DNA of 64,000 bases from Aspidiotus rigidus (GCA_035079385.1 JAVHKY010000056.1:434001-498000), one strand, 5' to 3'; positions 34,880-48,640 are shown, numbered from the stretch's first letter. Numbers and translations are program-made. The notes: generated by a model not told the origin, from the sequence alone.

Positions 34880-36725
34880 GAGACAATACAATTGCGGATA
34901 CAACTGATACAACGACTTAATCTAGTTTAATCTTTCAGGAGGTTGCTTCTTCTTCCTGTAGGACGCTTCCACAGAATTATTTCCGTGGTTACTGAACAGA
35001 ATACCCAATCTTCCTTCATGCTGTCTTTGTTGTTTCCACAATTCTCAATTCCTACCTGCGCACAGTCGTAACATGCGTCTGTAACACCAAAATTCGAATT
35101 TGAGCTTTCAGTTCTTCCTATTGGCAATACCTTTGTTTGTCCCTTATTAATCGTCGCGTCACGTAGCCTTTGCAGCTGCTGTGAGGACTTTCTCGTCCGC
35201 ATAGCTAATACAGTGAATTCGATTTGAAACCAATCTTCACCATTTTGAGGTGTTTCATGGTTTGCTCACTGTATAGGTTGAACAGCTTTGGAGAGAGCGT
35301 ACAGCCCTGTCGAACGCCTTTCTGAATACTACAGTCTTCCGCCGGGCACCAGCGACTAATTCTAATATTAGCCTTCTGTTTCCAGCACCGTTGTTCATTT
35401 ATGTGCGCCTCTTACCTGTCTAAACCTTGCTTAACAAGGGTATCTATCACTCCTTGATGGCTCACTTTGTCGACTAGTCGATGAAACACAAATATATCTT
35501 ATTATTAAATTCGATGGCTCTTTAATACAGCATTTTAAGTAGTGTTATTGCTTCTTTGGTGCTCTTTTTAACCCTGGATCTGCTCTTTATTCGTCGATTT
35601 ATGATCGCAGTGAAAGCTTCAATGTACGGCTCATAACGGCCATTGTTCTGCTGCCTGTGCAATTTTTGAGCTTCACTTCAGGCAGCAGGAAGTCTTCTAG
35701 ATATTCAATATTTAAAGTGGATTTTGTACTGCATTGACACTCCTTTCAATAAGTCTACTGGCATGCCGTCTTCTTCAATCGCTTTCCCCCTCTTGGTTTT
35801 TTGCAGCGCTCTCTCCAGTTCGCCCTTATTTATGTCTGGGGGTATCGTCATTGTGTAAATTTATTTCATAGTTATCTCCTCTTTTATTATCTTCATATAA
35901 TTTTCTAATGTATCTGAGCCATATTGCTTTTACTTCTCCCGTTTCGAAGACCATATCGCCCTCTTTGTCTTGCACCATTGTTATTTGTGAACTTTTTTGC
36001 TCGTGCTAATTTCTTCGAACACAGCACGATCTTCGTCTTCTTTCTCTAGTTCTTCAACCTGGCCACATTTCACTTCATACCAGCGCAGTGTCCTTTCGCT
36101 TTGGAGCTGCCCTTTAGCATTTTCCTGTGTAATATTTCTGTCACCAATTCCTCGACGCTTATCCATCAATTCGAGAATTTCTTCCCTCATCCAGCCATTT
36201 TTGTGGTTGTTGGATTTCGTCCAGTCTGTTTTTCATTATTTTCGCAGTTTTTGTCGTTGTGTTCGTGACTACTGTCTTCCGGGTGTTCCGTATTTTTCAG
36301 GGCTGCTGCCTTCTTTAAATTCTCGCTCCACTTCTCCAATCTCGATATTTTTGCCAAACATGCCTGACATTCTTTTACTGTACATATGATTTTCATGTCT
36401 ATTTGAAGTTGTTGTTCCCCACGCGATATTTTTTCTTTAAGCCTGATTCTGCAATTTGCTAAAAGTAGGTTACGGTCACTGTTAAAGTCTGCGGAAGGAT
36501 ATGCAAGGCAGTTTGTTATTCCGTTCCTATGAAGTTTGTTGATTATGATGAAATCTATCTCAGCACTGATCCCCTGGACTTTTCCACTTGCATAGTCGTT
36601 TCCGTGGATAGTTCTGAAATTGTGTGTTGCAAATACAAGTTTCCTGGCCTCGGCAAATTCTGCCAGCCTATTGCGCCGTTGGTTTGACGTCGGTTTTGCT
36701 TCTCGTACTTCACTCATCGGCAATA
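34880..36725 (-). mobile_element. RTE-type LINE, endonuclease and RT remnants
   Basis: The - strand order matches the element at 21.4-24.0 kb. The frame 36723-36187 has RLAEFAEARKLVFATHNF and EIDFIIINKLHRNGI, an APE-type endonuclease with a degraded SDHN-like end (SDRN). At about 35975-35865 the frame shows QDKEGDMVFETGEVKAIW and LRYIRKLYEDN, the RTE linker before RT. RT block B, GVRQGCTLSPKLFNLYSE, lies at 35318-35265. A catalytic-type YADE is at about 35205-35190, with Glu in place of the second Asp. Below 35200 the frame reads KSSQQLQRLRDATINKGQTKVL, the following helix. Stops and shifts interrupt each block. Ends are estimated. Confidence 0.87.
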
Positions 36726-37631
36726 GATGTGCAATGGACGTCTAAATTTCGTAGATTGCTAAGGTTTCAGAATTAAGGTCGAAAATGAGTCGGCGAGAGA
36801 GGAGCGAAAAAGGCGCTGGCTTGTATGAAGTCGATTTGGGACTGAAAATCGAGCTGATGGATTGTGCTGCACATGGCATGTGTTGCCAGGGCCGGCACTT
36901 TTCTATTTTCCCGCCAGGTGCAAACATTTGATTTCATATTTTTTCCCTGTTAACTGAAGGAAAAAATTCCATCATGGCGAATTGCACACTAGGTGCCAAT
37001 CATTCTGGTGCACCTGGATGTTTACCGACCATGTCTCTTACTGTTCGTTGGTATTTTACTACCTCCCTCACTTCTGTCTCCACGAGCCAATATTTTCCAC
37101 CTAGCCCTTTCATAAGTTTTGGTTCTGAAGATCGCTTCGGATTGTTTTATTCTCGTTCATCTCCTCATGCAGAGGCTCGATCATTCAAATGTAAAATTTC
37201 TAGATAGAAAATACAATCAGAATTTTCTTCTCTACATTTCCCATGGTTTGAAGAGAAAATGACAAATGACAAATAGAAGAATTCAGAAAATTTTCCGGTC
37301 TTTTTCGAGGGAACAGAAGTACTCGGAAAATGTTTTTACTTGGTCAAAAATATAGCCGAAATTGCGACGAATTCCGAACCAAATTTCAAACGACATCAGC
37401 TTCCTTAACGATGTTGAACGAGGAACGCAGGAAACTGTTCAATGGGTCGAAAAATCCCTTCATCCCTATCAAACATATCGTGGCTGGAAAGCCGAAATTT
37501 TTGACATGTTTCATGTCTTAGCGCTGACCTGACCTTCTGCCCTAATTCCGAAATTTACGTCCTTACGTCCACCTGGCCTCTCCTTGTATATTACCTTTAT
37601 TATACTAGACCTATATACATACAGGCCTACA

Positions 37632-37989
37632 CGAGGACTGTTAAAAAAGTTCCCGGACAATTATTTGTACGCACAATTGGCAACGCTGGCAAGGAAACCC
37701 AATTTCAATTTGGGATTTCTTTTTCCCGGTTTCACAAGGAATTTGATGACAATTTATTGCTTAACCTCTTTTTTACGCAAAAAAAATTGACCTGAAATTG
37801 TCACTGATTCTCGAGGACATTCCTCCAAAAAATTAATTTATGACAAACTATGCCATGAATCAACGTGAAATTTTGAATATTGATGGTCGGTAGTACCTAT
37901 AACAAAACAAGATTCAATTAGGTTGCTTAGCCAGTGTTGCCATTTGGCGCATACAAATAATTGTCCGGGAACTTTTTTGACAGTCCTCG
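37632..37989. mobile_element. Mariner-like MITE, ~358 bp
   Basis: Long terminal inverted repeats. Left begins CGAGGACTGTTAAAAAAG and continues TTCCCGGACAATTATTTGTA; the right end is its complement with CTGTC in place of CTGTT. The match extends about 70 bp, including TGGCAAC.CTGGC. The right flank is TA and the left flank is CA, consistent with a TA target with one mutated copy. Interior AT-rich, no transposase. Confidence 0.82.
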
Positions 37990-38480
37990 TACTAACAAGA
38001 CTTATTTATAGTATAGTAGACCTACGCTCTGAACTCCCCCCCCCCCTCCCTCTGCCTATACTAACTAGTCTTCTATAGTTTTTAGCCTTCATTACATTAG
38101 CGAGTGAGCCCCACGAAAGGTGGTAGCCCAAAATATATCAAATCAGGCTTTCGCATTACGAAAATAGCTCAAAATATTCTTCCCACGAATGTCGATAACT
38201 GCTCCATAGGCTTTCTCAGAAGCGTCACAAAAGGCGTGTAGTTCAGTGAAAGTAGGGGCAAAAGTGAAGTAATATCCCACGAGCACTTGAACCAGTAGAA
38301 GGTCAAATTAGAATATTTCAAGATGACTGATGAAATACGAGAGACATGAAACATGATATTCCTATCATATATTATGGCTTCAAAGTCGAAATTTTTCCAA
38401 GTCATATTATGGCTCGGAAATCGGAATTTTTTCAAGACCCTTTCCTCTCAAATACTATGACTCGAAAGTCGAAATTTTTC
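37990..38480. repeat. AGCCTAGT-type words and three ~48 bp units
   Basis: After the mariner-like MITE come a short AT/CTAGT-rich segment and a C-run (38036-38046). The inverted-to-modular sequence at 38360-38480 has three units with TCATATATTATGGCTC and GTCGAAATTTTTCCAAGT. Confidence 0.6.
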
Positions 38481-38489
38481 CAAGTGCGG

Positions 38490-40547
38490 ATCCTTCATTA
38501 GGGTTGGTCAGTTTTCGCCGGGCGTCACACAATGCACGGCGTTTGCCAAACTTTTCAAAATGGTTCCCTGCTACTGATTTATTACGTATTGTTTTCAAAA
38601 TTATACCTCAGTTTCAAAAATGTAAAGCACTGCCATGAAAGAAGTATTGACCTTCATTGTGTAGAATGCATCACCACCCTCGGTCCCGGGAAATCAAAAA
38701 AATGTTAGTCTACATTGAATACCTCATTAAAAACTTCGATCGTCCTGAGAGTTTGTTGACTTGTTTCGATCGTCCGAATTTGGGTGCCTCAGTCGCTGTT
38801 TACGAAGTTGAGTCTGGGTGGTCTAGCCATCAGCTGATATTATTTATCGAAGGTGTTCTTGTATGAGAGATTGAAGTTCTTTGTGATGAACACGTGAACA
38901 TCGGACTCCTTCACCTCTGATCTTGGGAGATTGATGGGGCTCATGTTTGGCCAGCTTTTGCCTTTTTTGGTGAAAAGTGAATACTGAATAGTACTCTACG
39001 TGTGTTAGTACAAGGTGACAATTCTGGGCATCGTTTTGTTTCTGACCCCCGAAGTTGGTCAATATTATCTTTCATTTTCGATATGTCTTACCATAGTTCT
39101 CTTCGTAAAGAAGCCAGTCCACATTTTCGCCGCTTCGCTATAGATCTCCAAAGACATCAATTCCGCAACCAAACTCTAGCACCTAGTTTGAGTGTGCGGA
39201 CTGGTCCAAATCGTTTTTCCCCTCAAGTAAGCCGGACCATGGGTGACGGAATAGGGGGCAGCTTGCCCCTCCCCAGACGAAAAGTTACAAAAGAGTGGAA
39301 AAAAGGAAAAGATGTTTGATGAAGCCAAAATTGAATGAATTACACGTAAATTTCGTGAGATGAAAAATTGAAATTCAACAAAAAAAAATTTTCGGCCCGC
39401 CTGCTGAGAAAAATTCATTGCGGCAATCATGAGTCAGGCATTTACCGAACATACTTTCCCATCAATTTCATTTCGTTCGAGCTCGTCACAATTAAATCAT
39501 TTTGCTCTTGGGTACTCGCAGCGTTATCAAGAAAAATTTCAAAAAATTTATTGGCCAATTATTTATTAATTCGCGGCGCTATATTAAACACTTTTTTGGG
39601 GAGTTCTGCCCTGGTTATTTGTCCTCCTCTTCATTTGAATTGATCCTATCAATTTCTTTTTATTTACTTCAATTATTGACAAATATTTCATTATTGAACT
39701 GAAATTATTCGTGAAATCGTTATTAGAATAAACTTCCAAGATTTCTGAGTATACAATATGGGGACGTCGAACTTGAACTCGTTAAAATAGTGAAGATTTT
39801 TTTTTTTTGCGAGAGAGGACGTACATGTAAGTTGCGAGACTTGTTCATGGAGTCTGCGTTGAAGAAGATGTGCGAAAGACGAATCGAAAAGTGAAGGTCA
39901 ACATGCATGTTGATGCCTGGGTGACGTTAAAGGCCGATACTAATTCCGAGACAAAGAGATTGATAACTATGTACAGTCTAGGAGAATATATTGAAACATA
40001 GGCGACCAGCCACGAGCGAGATGGGTTCATAAATAATAGAAATATTTCAAAGACACCAAGGTAAATTATTCAGGATTCTCTGATGCGGTAATTGCGATCA
40101 TTCGCCCCTTTAAAATAGACTAACGTATTGATGAATTTATTATAATGTACTCGCAGATTTGTCGTCGTTTCAGTCATAGATATCGTAAATTACGAGGATT
40201 ATAACAGAAGAGGAATCGCGTGCCTCGGTCTACTGTCGTAATCTCAAGGATAATAATAAAGACCTAGTTAGCGGCATATTGAAAGCATATATAAAATCAT
40301 TCCAGGTAATACGACTGTCCTACGTCGTGTGTATCGTGGAGTAAAGGTTCAACTCATTAATACCTGGTTTAAAGTTATGCTTCGAAAGTGAAAATTATTC
40401 TTTAATACGTGTATTTACGAAGCCATCTACTCGAAGGTCATTCACTTACTGCACTTTTCTCCACCAAGATCGTCAATCTCTTTTTGTATATCGGTGCTGA
40501 GGCCTAGTTTTTATACGATAAAGTTCAACAAAATATCGCCTGGTTTG

Positions 40548-40582
<35 letters not shown>

Positions 40583-41920
40583 TATGTCTTGCCCCGGCAA
40601 GCATTACGTAACGTCAAGGTACGAAAGCGGTTTCAGTTTACATTTTTAGCCACGAATTATTTGTATGGGGGTAATGAACCAAAAAACTACTTACGCGCGA
40701 TTAACTCGTCGGCCACCATCATTACCCACACGATGGTCAATGTTGTACACGCTTACAAGTACACGTAATATTACTTACGGACTATAATTCTTCAATGGTA
40801 ATCTAACGGCGAAGTACAGGAAAAGTTATTGTAAATAGTTCTTTGTTGAAGATGAGGTGAGAGGCGTGCGAAAAGAATGCTATGTCTCTCAAACAACACC
40901 CTTGACATTGCTGAACAAGAATGTTCTGATTCAACGACGTCCGCCTCGCTAATCAATTGACTTCTGCCGTACCGAAATGTCGACTGACCAAAATTAAACT
41001 GTCCGTGTAAACATAATTAATTGTTTGTCGAGCGGGCGGACGTCGAGAAAAACGCCACTGGTAATAAAAGACACGGAGAGAGAGACGGAAGAAAGTGCGT
41101 AAAACAGAGACGCCTATCATTTTATGGCGCACACATTGTTTGCGGCTTCAAATTGCCGCCACGGTCAAGGATGAGAATATCTCATAGTATTGAACTTGGT
41201 TGTTCGATTCTGCGTCGCCTAATTTTCGCGTTCAAAGTTGTACGATCCGTACAGAAAAGAGTTACCTCGAAAGTATAAGGAGAATCAGAAAATTCGACCC
41301 AACGAACAAAGAGAGCGAGTGAAAAAGTGGAAGAGTCCACGTAACTTTTGGCCGAATAATTCTATTATGTCAGTAAGAGTACATTGCCCATAAATCGTCA
41401 AACTCTTTTTCTCCAGCAGGATTACCTCTCTTTGAAAGCTAAACAGCAGGCGATCCACAGTACCGCGACCTCGTGGAAAAATACAGCCGTGCGTTTTTCC
41501 AAGATTCTTCACTTAGTTCTAACCAACAGTACGGATTTCAATCAGTTATTTATGTCAACATTGCATTTCCTGAATATTTTTTTCCAAGCAAATGGCGTAG
41601 CGAAGGTAGGTAGGAAGAGAAGCGGAAGAAACGTCTGTCGTCAAATTGTGTTTCCGAAGAGGCCTTTGGGAGTTCTGAGTTGTACACAGTACTCATGTAT
41701 ACCGGAAAAGTCGGGAGTGACTGTCATCTAGTTTGTAGTTTATCGGGAAATCACGACTTTCGAGAGATGTATTCGAGGATTTCAGCTTCTGTCGCTGTCC
41801 GTTCCGAAAATTGTAGCTCCAACGAAAAGAATGAGAGACCTAAGAAAATTTTCAGAGGAGATTTCGCTGAGCCGTGCAGGAACAATAGGGCTTTTTGACA
41901 ACTGTTCTTGCTTTTCTAAT
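38490..41920. other. Unassigned DNA, no gene recognised
   Basis: Short open frames only. A run of 29 A occupies 40550-40578, which could be an old retrotransposed tail, but no coding or duplication was found beside it. 39700-41900 looks single copy. Confidence 0.4.
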
Positions 41921-41923
41921 AAC

Positions 41924-42186
41924 ACAACTCAACAAAGTGAAATTTTTTGAAGAGATCAAGCACGCTGAATTCGATGTCGTTATTCGTTTTTTGTGATTCT
42001 CTTGTTTTCTTCTGCAATCTTACCGTTTAGTTGCCGCGGATTGTTGCGACGCGCGACACACCTTTTTGTAATTACCTTTTAGGGTTTGATACGCTTCGCA
42101 ATGAGCCGCTCAGCTTGAAAAATTACTTTCAGAATCGGCCATTCTTGTTCTTGACCTTTTCGAAAAATTTTACTTTGTTGAGTTGT
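41924..42186. mobile_element. MITE-like element, ~263 bp
   Basis: About 36-bp terminal inverted repeats: ACAACTCAACAAAGTGAAAT on the left, and on the right the complement of ACAACTCAACAAAGTAAAAT, continuing with GAA.AG.TCAAG in both. Flanks carry TAATA/ATAAT but an exact duplication is unclear. No coding capacity. Confidence 0.68.
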
Positions 42187-42589
42187 ATAATGAGACAATG
42201 AATTCCTCCATTCACCCTTAAATGTTTCCGATTTAGCTTTAAAACTTTCCTATGCCGAGAGAAAAAAATTGGGGAAGATTTTCAACCATGGCTATTTTAA
42301 TTCTTGCGCGTTTGCAAATACATGGTTGCCAAACATACTGTCGCTGTCTGTAAAGTTCAAGCGAGGTCAGTTCAAACGATTTTATTGGTCGACAAACTGT
42401 GCATATTTCGTCAACCCTTAGTGGTCAACAATTCAAAAACATTTTCGAAGGTGAACTTACAAGAGGAAGAGGAGTGCTGACGTAAATTGAGGATTCGGAA
42501 AAATTTAGCTTTAGATAAAGAGAAACTTGGAAAGGTTTTGAATTATCCTGTATACTGTTTTTCCAAGAGGAGCAAGGACTCTGAGCTAA

Positions 42590-43510
42590 TTATTGGCTGG
42601 CAGGTTTGCTGTTGTCTTATTAATCGTCGGTTCTGTTCTCCTTGGCTCGTCCAATCACTAAACTGAATAGTTTTTCGCTGTCAGTGTGATAACGTTATTC
42701 AAGAGTGTGGCGTCTCTCCTCTTTACTTTTGCAATCTCCATCTGTTCCCATTATTTCATTCTCCATGTGCAGTTTCCTGTAAAGATGGAGAGCCGGCTCC
42801 AAAAGGAGTTATCGGAGCGGCTCCGCTCCGTTTCTTTCCAAGGTTGGAGCCAAAAGTCGAGTTTCGCTTCCGGGGTCTAGCTCCGGAGCCTGGAGCCAGC
42901 CCTGAAGGTCGGAGCCGGGCAGTTTCTGGAGCTGTTAAGCTCCGACTCTTTACTTGTTCCTTCCTTTTTTTAGGCTTTTGAAGAGAAATGGCGAATAAAA
43001 ATGCAAAATTTTTCGGAGAATTCCGCTCAAGTTTTTCTTGTCATTTATGTATGGCCACATCATAACCGCTGAATCATTTTTTTCGTGCATTTTCGTATGT
43101 GTATTACTGACCCGAGGTACTCCTCAATGTGCTGTCATGGGACCATTCCTTTGCTCCCATTCTCCGAAGGGCTCTCCCAAACACGCCTCTAGAATAGCTG
43201 TTGGTTGCTGTAATCTTCTTTGCAAAATCGATTTCCTTCATCTTCTCCTCATGGTTCTCCAGGACAATAATTGTTCGGTAAAAGTAGTTAGGAATCGCTG
43301 CTAACTTGTACCTGGGGTGGTGTTACAAAGTCTTTTGGAATGAAAGTGTCAATTCGGGTGGGCTTCATTAGCCTAATCCACTGTAAATTTGATACTTCCG
43401 TTCATTGCGTTCGTTTCCAGATGGAATCCTGCCCGCATGTCTATTATTGCCTAACCACACAATTGAGGTATTACATGTGTGTCCAACCCTGTGTTTAATC
43501 GCCTCACACT
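42590..43510 (-). mobile_element. Penelope-like element fragment, interrupted
   Basis: On the - strand the segment 43510-43368 encodes SIVWLGN and ERKYQIYSGLG, matching the sequence just after the YVDD box of the copy at 18.0 kb (PIVWPGT, ERKHQIYSS). The block 43320-43030 is nucleotide-similar to 62230-61990 of the copy at 61-63 kb. The end at 42590-42790 matches 61505-61690. Between about 42790 and 43030 the Penelope sequence is replaced by GGAGC-rich DNA, so an insertion or exchange broke the element. Its upstream edge directly abuts the tail of the R1-type LINE at 43.51 kb. Confidence 0.75.
42785..42960. repeat. GGAGC/GCTCC-rich segment
   Basis: About 170 bp dense in GGAGCC and CGGCTCCG words, giving many local palindromes such as GGAGCGGCTCC. 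It separates two parts of a Penelope element, so it arrived after that element. No terminal repeats or duplication could be defined. Confidence 0.6.
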
Positions 43511-45330
43511 GAAATACTCGTAAGGTGTGCTGTGGTCCATTATTCTGCCCTTGGTTGCAATGCGAACACATTTCCTGGTTAACTTTCCTCAATTTCTCTT
43601 CGAGGTACTTGTTGAAGCAACCATGGCCGTTTAACACCCACGTCAGGTGAAAGTTCAACTGACCATGGCCGCTGTTCATCCACTCATTGGGATCGTGTAT
43701 TGACGCACAGGTCATCCTTTTACCCAGTACACCCTGAGCAATTCTTGCTTTCCGTTTCTTAAGCAAAGAGCGTCTGGCCTCCTGTTTGATTCGAAAAGCC
43801 TCTTGATCGGTCGTTGTCTGTTTTTTTGCTTTGAACTCTTACCTCAGAAAGGAGCTCAATTGATGCTGCTTGCTCAGATACGCAAATAGCCGTAGAGACT
43901 TTGCGGTGGGCACTAACACACCTCAGCGCAGCTCTTTGTTACAACCTTCTGTAGGGTATATTCACGGAGTCAGCTCATACAGGGACACCATACAGGAGGA
44001 TCAACAAGACTGATCCTTCTGTTTGCTTCTTTCGGCCCTCCTAGGTTTCTCTTTAGGTACCTTCGGTATGTAACTCTACCTTGCTCGCTTTTTCCTCTGT
44101 CATCTGGAAATGGTGCCTGAAGCTCAGCTTTGAGTGAAACCAGTTGCCTAGGTACTTCTAGTACTGCAGGCGAAAGGTGGGTGGACTGAATTTCGGCCTC
44201 TGTCTTACCTACTGTAAGTTCTAGTCTGACCGACTCGATCTGCTACGTTACTGTCTGTAGAGCGCGGTTTTCTCTGCTCTCCATCACTATAGTTGTTTCG
44301 GCAGTGCATACCCCCAGTAGCATATAAGCTCAACGCTCGATGGCAGCTTCACCTCAAAATCCCGTTAAAATGGACGCACCACAAGAGCGGCCCAAGGACC
44401 GACCCCTGCGGCACCCTCAAGTAACTATGCACTTTGTCTCATCTCTGCGTGGATTTCTCGAAAGTTAAGATAGTTACTGACATCCTGAGGCGGGCACTTC
44501 TGCATCCATTATGGCTTCCAATATCCTCCCCTATGGAATCGAGTTGAACGCATTTCTTATGTCGAAGCTGACGGCTGCGCAAAACTGACGCGTCGCTATT
44601 ACTGACTCGGCTATCCTCTTCTGATTGATTCTAGCATCTGATGTACAGCGGCCAATTTGAAAACCGTTCTAACTACTTGAGATGATATCTCTTCGAATCG
44701 ATTGCCTATCACTCTCTCTGAGAGTTCGCCCACGCTGTCTAGCAGACAAATGGCTAGCCAGGTGGTTTATCCTTCTTTGGCTTTCTTCCACCGCATGGGG
44801 AATAGTCTTCCAGCAACTGTCGCTTTGAATTTATCAAAAAGCAGTGCCGAGTCAACCAAATGTATTGCGCTCTAGAATCTCATCCGGGCTTGGAGGCTTC
44901 CAATATTTCCCCCGCAATCTATTGACTGCTGTATCCTCCTCCTCGGTACCTAGGAGGGATATACCATCCTGTTCTACTATTGGTAGCGTTACCATTGGTG
45001 GTGGCTGCTGTGGGAAAAAGTCGTCAATGATTCGCCCCACAACATCTGGCTTCAATCGACTCATTGCTGAGAGCATCTTCAGCTTCTTCAGCACCATTTT
45101 GTAAGGCTTTCCATACGCGTCTTCCACTGCCATTTCGCACAACTCTTTCCATGCAGCATTGTTGCCGTCTTTTATGGTTTTCTTCAGCCTTTTACGCGCC
45201 AGCTGGTATTCAGATGTAACGGCCCGCCTCCTGCTACGCTGGTATTGCACTGTTTCCTTAACTCGGCAATATTATTGGTCCACCAGTAAGCGGCTTTCTT
45301 CTTTTCCGATTGTCAGCGATACTAGCGGAG
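43510..45330 (-). mobile_element. R1-type LINE, decayed RT and zinc-knuckle end
   Basis: The - strand begins near 45310 with KAAYWWTNNIAELRKQC, then after a shift the frame 45250-44852 reads YQLARKRLKKTIKDGNNAAWKELC and YGKPYKMVLKKLK, then LGTEEEDTAVNRL. These are the segments between endonuclease and RT in R1-clade LINEs. Recognisable RT remnants follow: FKATVAGRLFPMRWKKA (about 44840-44785) and AICLLDSVGELSERVIGNRF (about 44755-44700). The end, 43760-43510, reads FHLTWVLNGHGCFNKYL and CSHC with a later QHTLRVFQC, the C-terminal cysteine-histidine motif of the clade. The central RT is heavily mutated, with many stops. R1 elements often target rDNA, but there is no rDNA here, so this copy is ectopic or from a non-specific relative. 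Confidence 0.85.
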
Positions 45331-47980
45331 TTATTTTTCTTTTCCTCTTACATAAGAAATATATTTTCATCAATTAAACAAAATGTTATCAATCATTTAA
45401 TAATTGATATTAGTCTAAGTTTGAACTACGTTCTACACCTATCCTGTTTTTGTAGAATTATTAAAAGAATTCTCTACCCATAGAAGTGGTCCAGAGCAAC
45501 GCTGAATATCAATACCGTTGACAGATCAGCGAAACCAAGAGCGCAATCTCCTGAGGCGTTCATGCATTTGTTGGTTTATTTGTCGAACATTTTGAAAGGA
45601 ACACGCAACATTATGCACTTTGTCTCATCAGAAACCTAATAGGTCTCACTTCGAGTACAAATAAAGATGCCTCGACATCGTTCAGAATTTTGAGGTCGAA
45701 AGTACATGCGTTCTATCTTCAATAACTGGCCAAATCGTTTATATTCAATATTTCACCATCCGCGACGAGACGCTTATCGAATTATTATTCGTATAGACCG
45801 TGTCTGTATACTCGTATAATAAAATACAATATTTTCCTATATAATCGCGAATAAACCAGTCAAAATGACAGATATGACTAAGGTCTTATAGACTTTCTGT
45901 GCGTCCATATATTTTCATTCGATTGTTGAAGGAGATGTCCAGACACCTGGAAATGTGCGAAGAGTCATAATTTAGTTATAGGACGTTCAATGAGTTGCGA
46001 CACCTTTCCATATATTATGGGGCCGGTACCGTACTATGAATACGGTACATATTAATTCTAATATTGCGACAAAAAATGCGGATTAGTAGCCGCGTTCCAA
46101 CGATGACGCCAGCCAGCATTGTGAATCTACGTACGGTATACGTCAGAATTCGTCGCGTATATCTCTAGGGCGGAGATGACTCTTTAGCTAGCATAGCGTA
46201 CATTGCCGTTGTTGTGGTCGCGTTTCGCTTGGCGGCATTATCTGCAGCAGTATCGCAACGGCCCGCCGCGGAGAGTTCTCGTTATTACCACATAGCAGTA
46301 GTACCAGCCAGTGCTGCGCTGGTTAGCGTGGGTCAGCAACTAGATGCGATCGACCGGTTCTTTGACCACTTCACCACCACCTGTTCGCAAGGACGCCTAA
46401 ACAAATCATGTCAGTCTTCGCGATAGGGTTACGCCCGTACGTGTAGATTGCCTCATACAATATCGACGATCGAAGTCGTTTTCCGATCCGACGTACGTAG
46501 TAAAAAAGCTTTTATTCTTCTTCAACGACGATGTTGATAGGTCGCGCGGCGAAGAGCGGCCATTCTCGCGTCCCGTCGCGAGCTCGTGATCGACGTTACC
46601 CCCGTGTATGTAGACGACGTCGCGGAACGACTACGCGCCGTTACTAATGACACGTTCTCGCTGATAATTGAGTTTAATTAGGTTATGTCATAAAAATATA
46701 ATCCGCGTACGGTGATCCGGTATAATAGACCGACCGACGAAATTCCACGACGAGCGAATCTAATTAAATTCGATAAGTACCTATTCGCGACGTACGTGTT
46801 TATATACTTAAAAGTTCGGACGAATCTTGATCTAGCCATGACGTATGCGAGTGGTTGAAACAAAAGCCCCAGAAAAACTTAAATAATCGTACGAAATATC
46901 GACGGCGGCGTGTATGTATATTTATCTAATTTAGGTCATCTCGTTAAGTGATTTATATACGTTGATTCTGTATAATGTAGAGCATTAAGATGAATATTTC
47001 GTAAATGAGTACATAAACACGCGCCTTAAGTTATACTATTTTTTTTTCTTTTTCTAATGATAGGGGCATATTATACCTACGTTTGCCGCGCGTCAAACTT
47101 CGGATTATAATTAACCAAAAAAAAAAAAAAAAAAAAAATTCAGGGTACAAAGTTACCAGAACACAAGAATGTAGGTCATTGAAGAAGGAAACTGCGAGTA
47201 TAGTTGAGCTGCTAGCCATCAATATTATTTAATCGAACTGCTCAGAATTTCGACCCTTTGTTGAGAGTGAGAATAAGATTCATCAAGGTCGTTAAACTAT
47301 AGATAGCCTCGAGGGACCAACATTCGATTTCAAGCTGCAGTACTTGAGGGAGGAGACGCAGGCGCCTCGTGTCGTTACAAATTAATTAAGATTGGTGACG
47401 GAAGCGTTATATAAAACCCTTTCGGGTTTCAAGCGTTCGATATTCAAATTCGATACACAATACGACGATGACGACGACGACAATATCGTAATAATCATCG
47501 CACCTTCAGCGATACGTGCGTAGTATTAGACGCCTTTTTGATGATCCTTATCGAGAAATGCAAAATAATAAAGAAGATGAAAAAAATAAGACTACGCGAT
47601 TCTGGATCGTATATTTGTTTCGTCATAGAGCGCGACTACATGATATCATTTTGACCTCACGACTACAAATCATATTCACATTTCTTCACCTTCTATTAGA
47701 AGGGGGACAAAAAAAACTCGCATAAATTTTAAAGGTAAATGTGAAATCTCGTAAATTAACCTGTTGATGTTTCCTCTCATTTCTCAGTCGAAATCTGATT
47801 CACGTAGGTAGGTACCTATTTAAAATTTTGATAGGTCAGTTCGGAAGAATAATAATCGAATTTTGTAACTAGATTGTTCGGCATCGTTATTTGATGCTGC
47901 CTGTGTGACTTTGTGTACAGGTGATACCCGATCCACCAACCGAGAAGAGGAGTGTTAGCGCTCATACTTACAACGTACAT
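45330..47980. other. Single-copy, CpG-bearing DNA upstream of the elongase
   Basis: 46100-46650 is locally GC-richer, and 47405-47450 holds TTATATAAAA, a TATA-like box. Either could belong to the elongase promoter and leader exon implied by the acceptor at 50868. The A run at 47118-47139 and GAC triplets at 47463-47485 are simple sequence. Confidence 0.35.
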
Positions 47981-48640
47981 GTTAAAAGGGAACCTGTTCT
48001 GTGGAGGGCTTTTGCTGTCCGACGTCCTGCCAAAATAGATAGACTCAGAGAAATTGTGCTTCTTTTCTTGAGCTATATATGATAGGAAGGGGACTTAGAT
48101 TTATTTATTTGTTTATTTATTTATTTATTCATTTAATAAATTATTTATTTTTTTTATTCATTTATTTGAATAATTAATTAATTAATTAATTATTTTATTT
48201 AATTTTTATTTATTTATTTATTTATGTAATTATTTAGTCTCTTTCTTTCTTTCTGTATATGATTAGGAAAGTATGTACCCTATCATATATATCTCAGAGG
48301 TCAAAATTTTAACAGGAAACGTATACTATGAGGGGCTTTTTGAGAAATTTGCTGTCTAACGTCCAACGTCCGGCCAAAATAGACTCCGAGAAATTTTAGT
48401 TCTTCTCTTGAGCTATTATATAATTATGATGAGAGGGGAACGGATTTATTTTTCTTTCTTTCTTTATTTATTTATTTATTTGTTTGTCAGTTTATTTATT
48501 TATTTATTTGTTTAGTTTCTTTCTTTATATGATTAGGAAAACAAGTCCCCTATCGTAAAATCTCGGAAGTCAAAATTTTAACAGGGAACGTGTTCTGTGA
48601 GGGGCTTTTTGAAAAATTTTCGCCAAAATAGACTCAGAGA
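47980..48640. repeat. Modules alternating with TTTA microsatellites
   Basis: A unit repeats twice here and again at 49.5-50.3 kb: AACAGGGAACGTGTTCT, GAGGGGCTTTTTGA, then GCCAAAATAGACTCAGAGAAATTTTG, CTTCTTCTCTTGAGCTATATATGATAGG, then a (TTTA)n run, TTTCTTTCTTTATATGATTAGGAAA and CCTATCATATAT. The microsatellites are at about 48105-48240 and 48440-48520. This is a ~270-300 bp higher-order repeat. Confidence 0.78.

Noticed and set aside
42590..45330. One large hybrid element combining Penelope and R1 domains
   Set aside because: Each part ends at the natural end of its own family (zinc-knuckle tail versus RT interior), so they are adjacent independent insertions.
47405..47735. TATA-like box and possible first exon with GTAAAT donor
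   Set aside because: A plausible layout but no supporting homology or second signal; too weak to annotate as a promoter.
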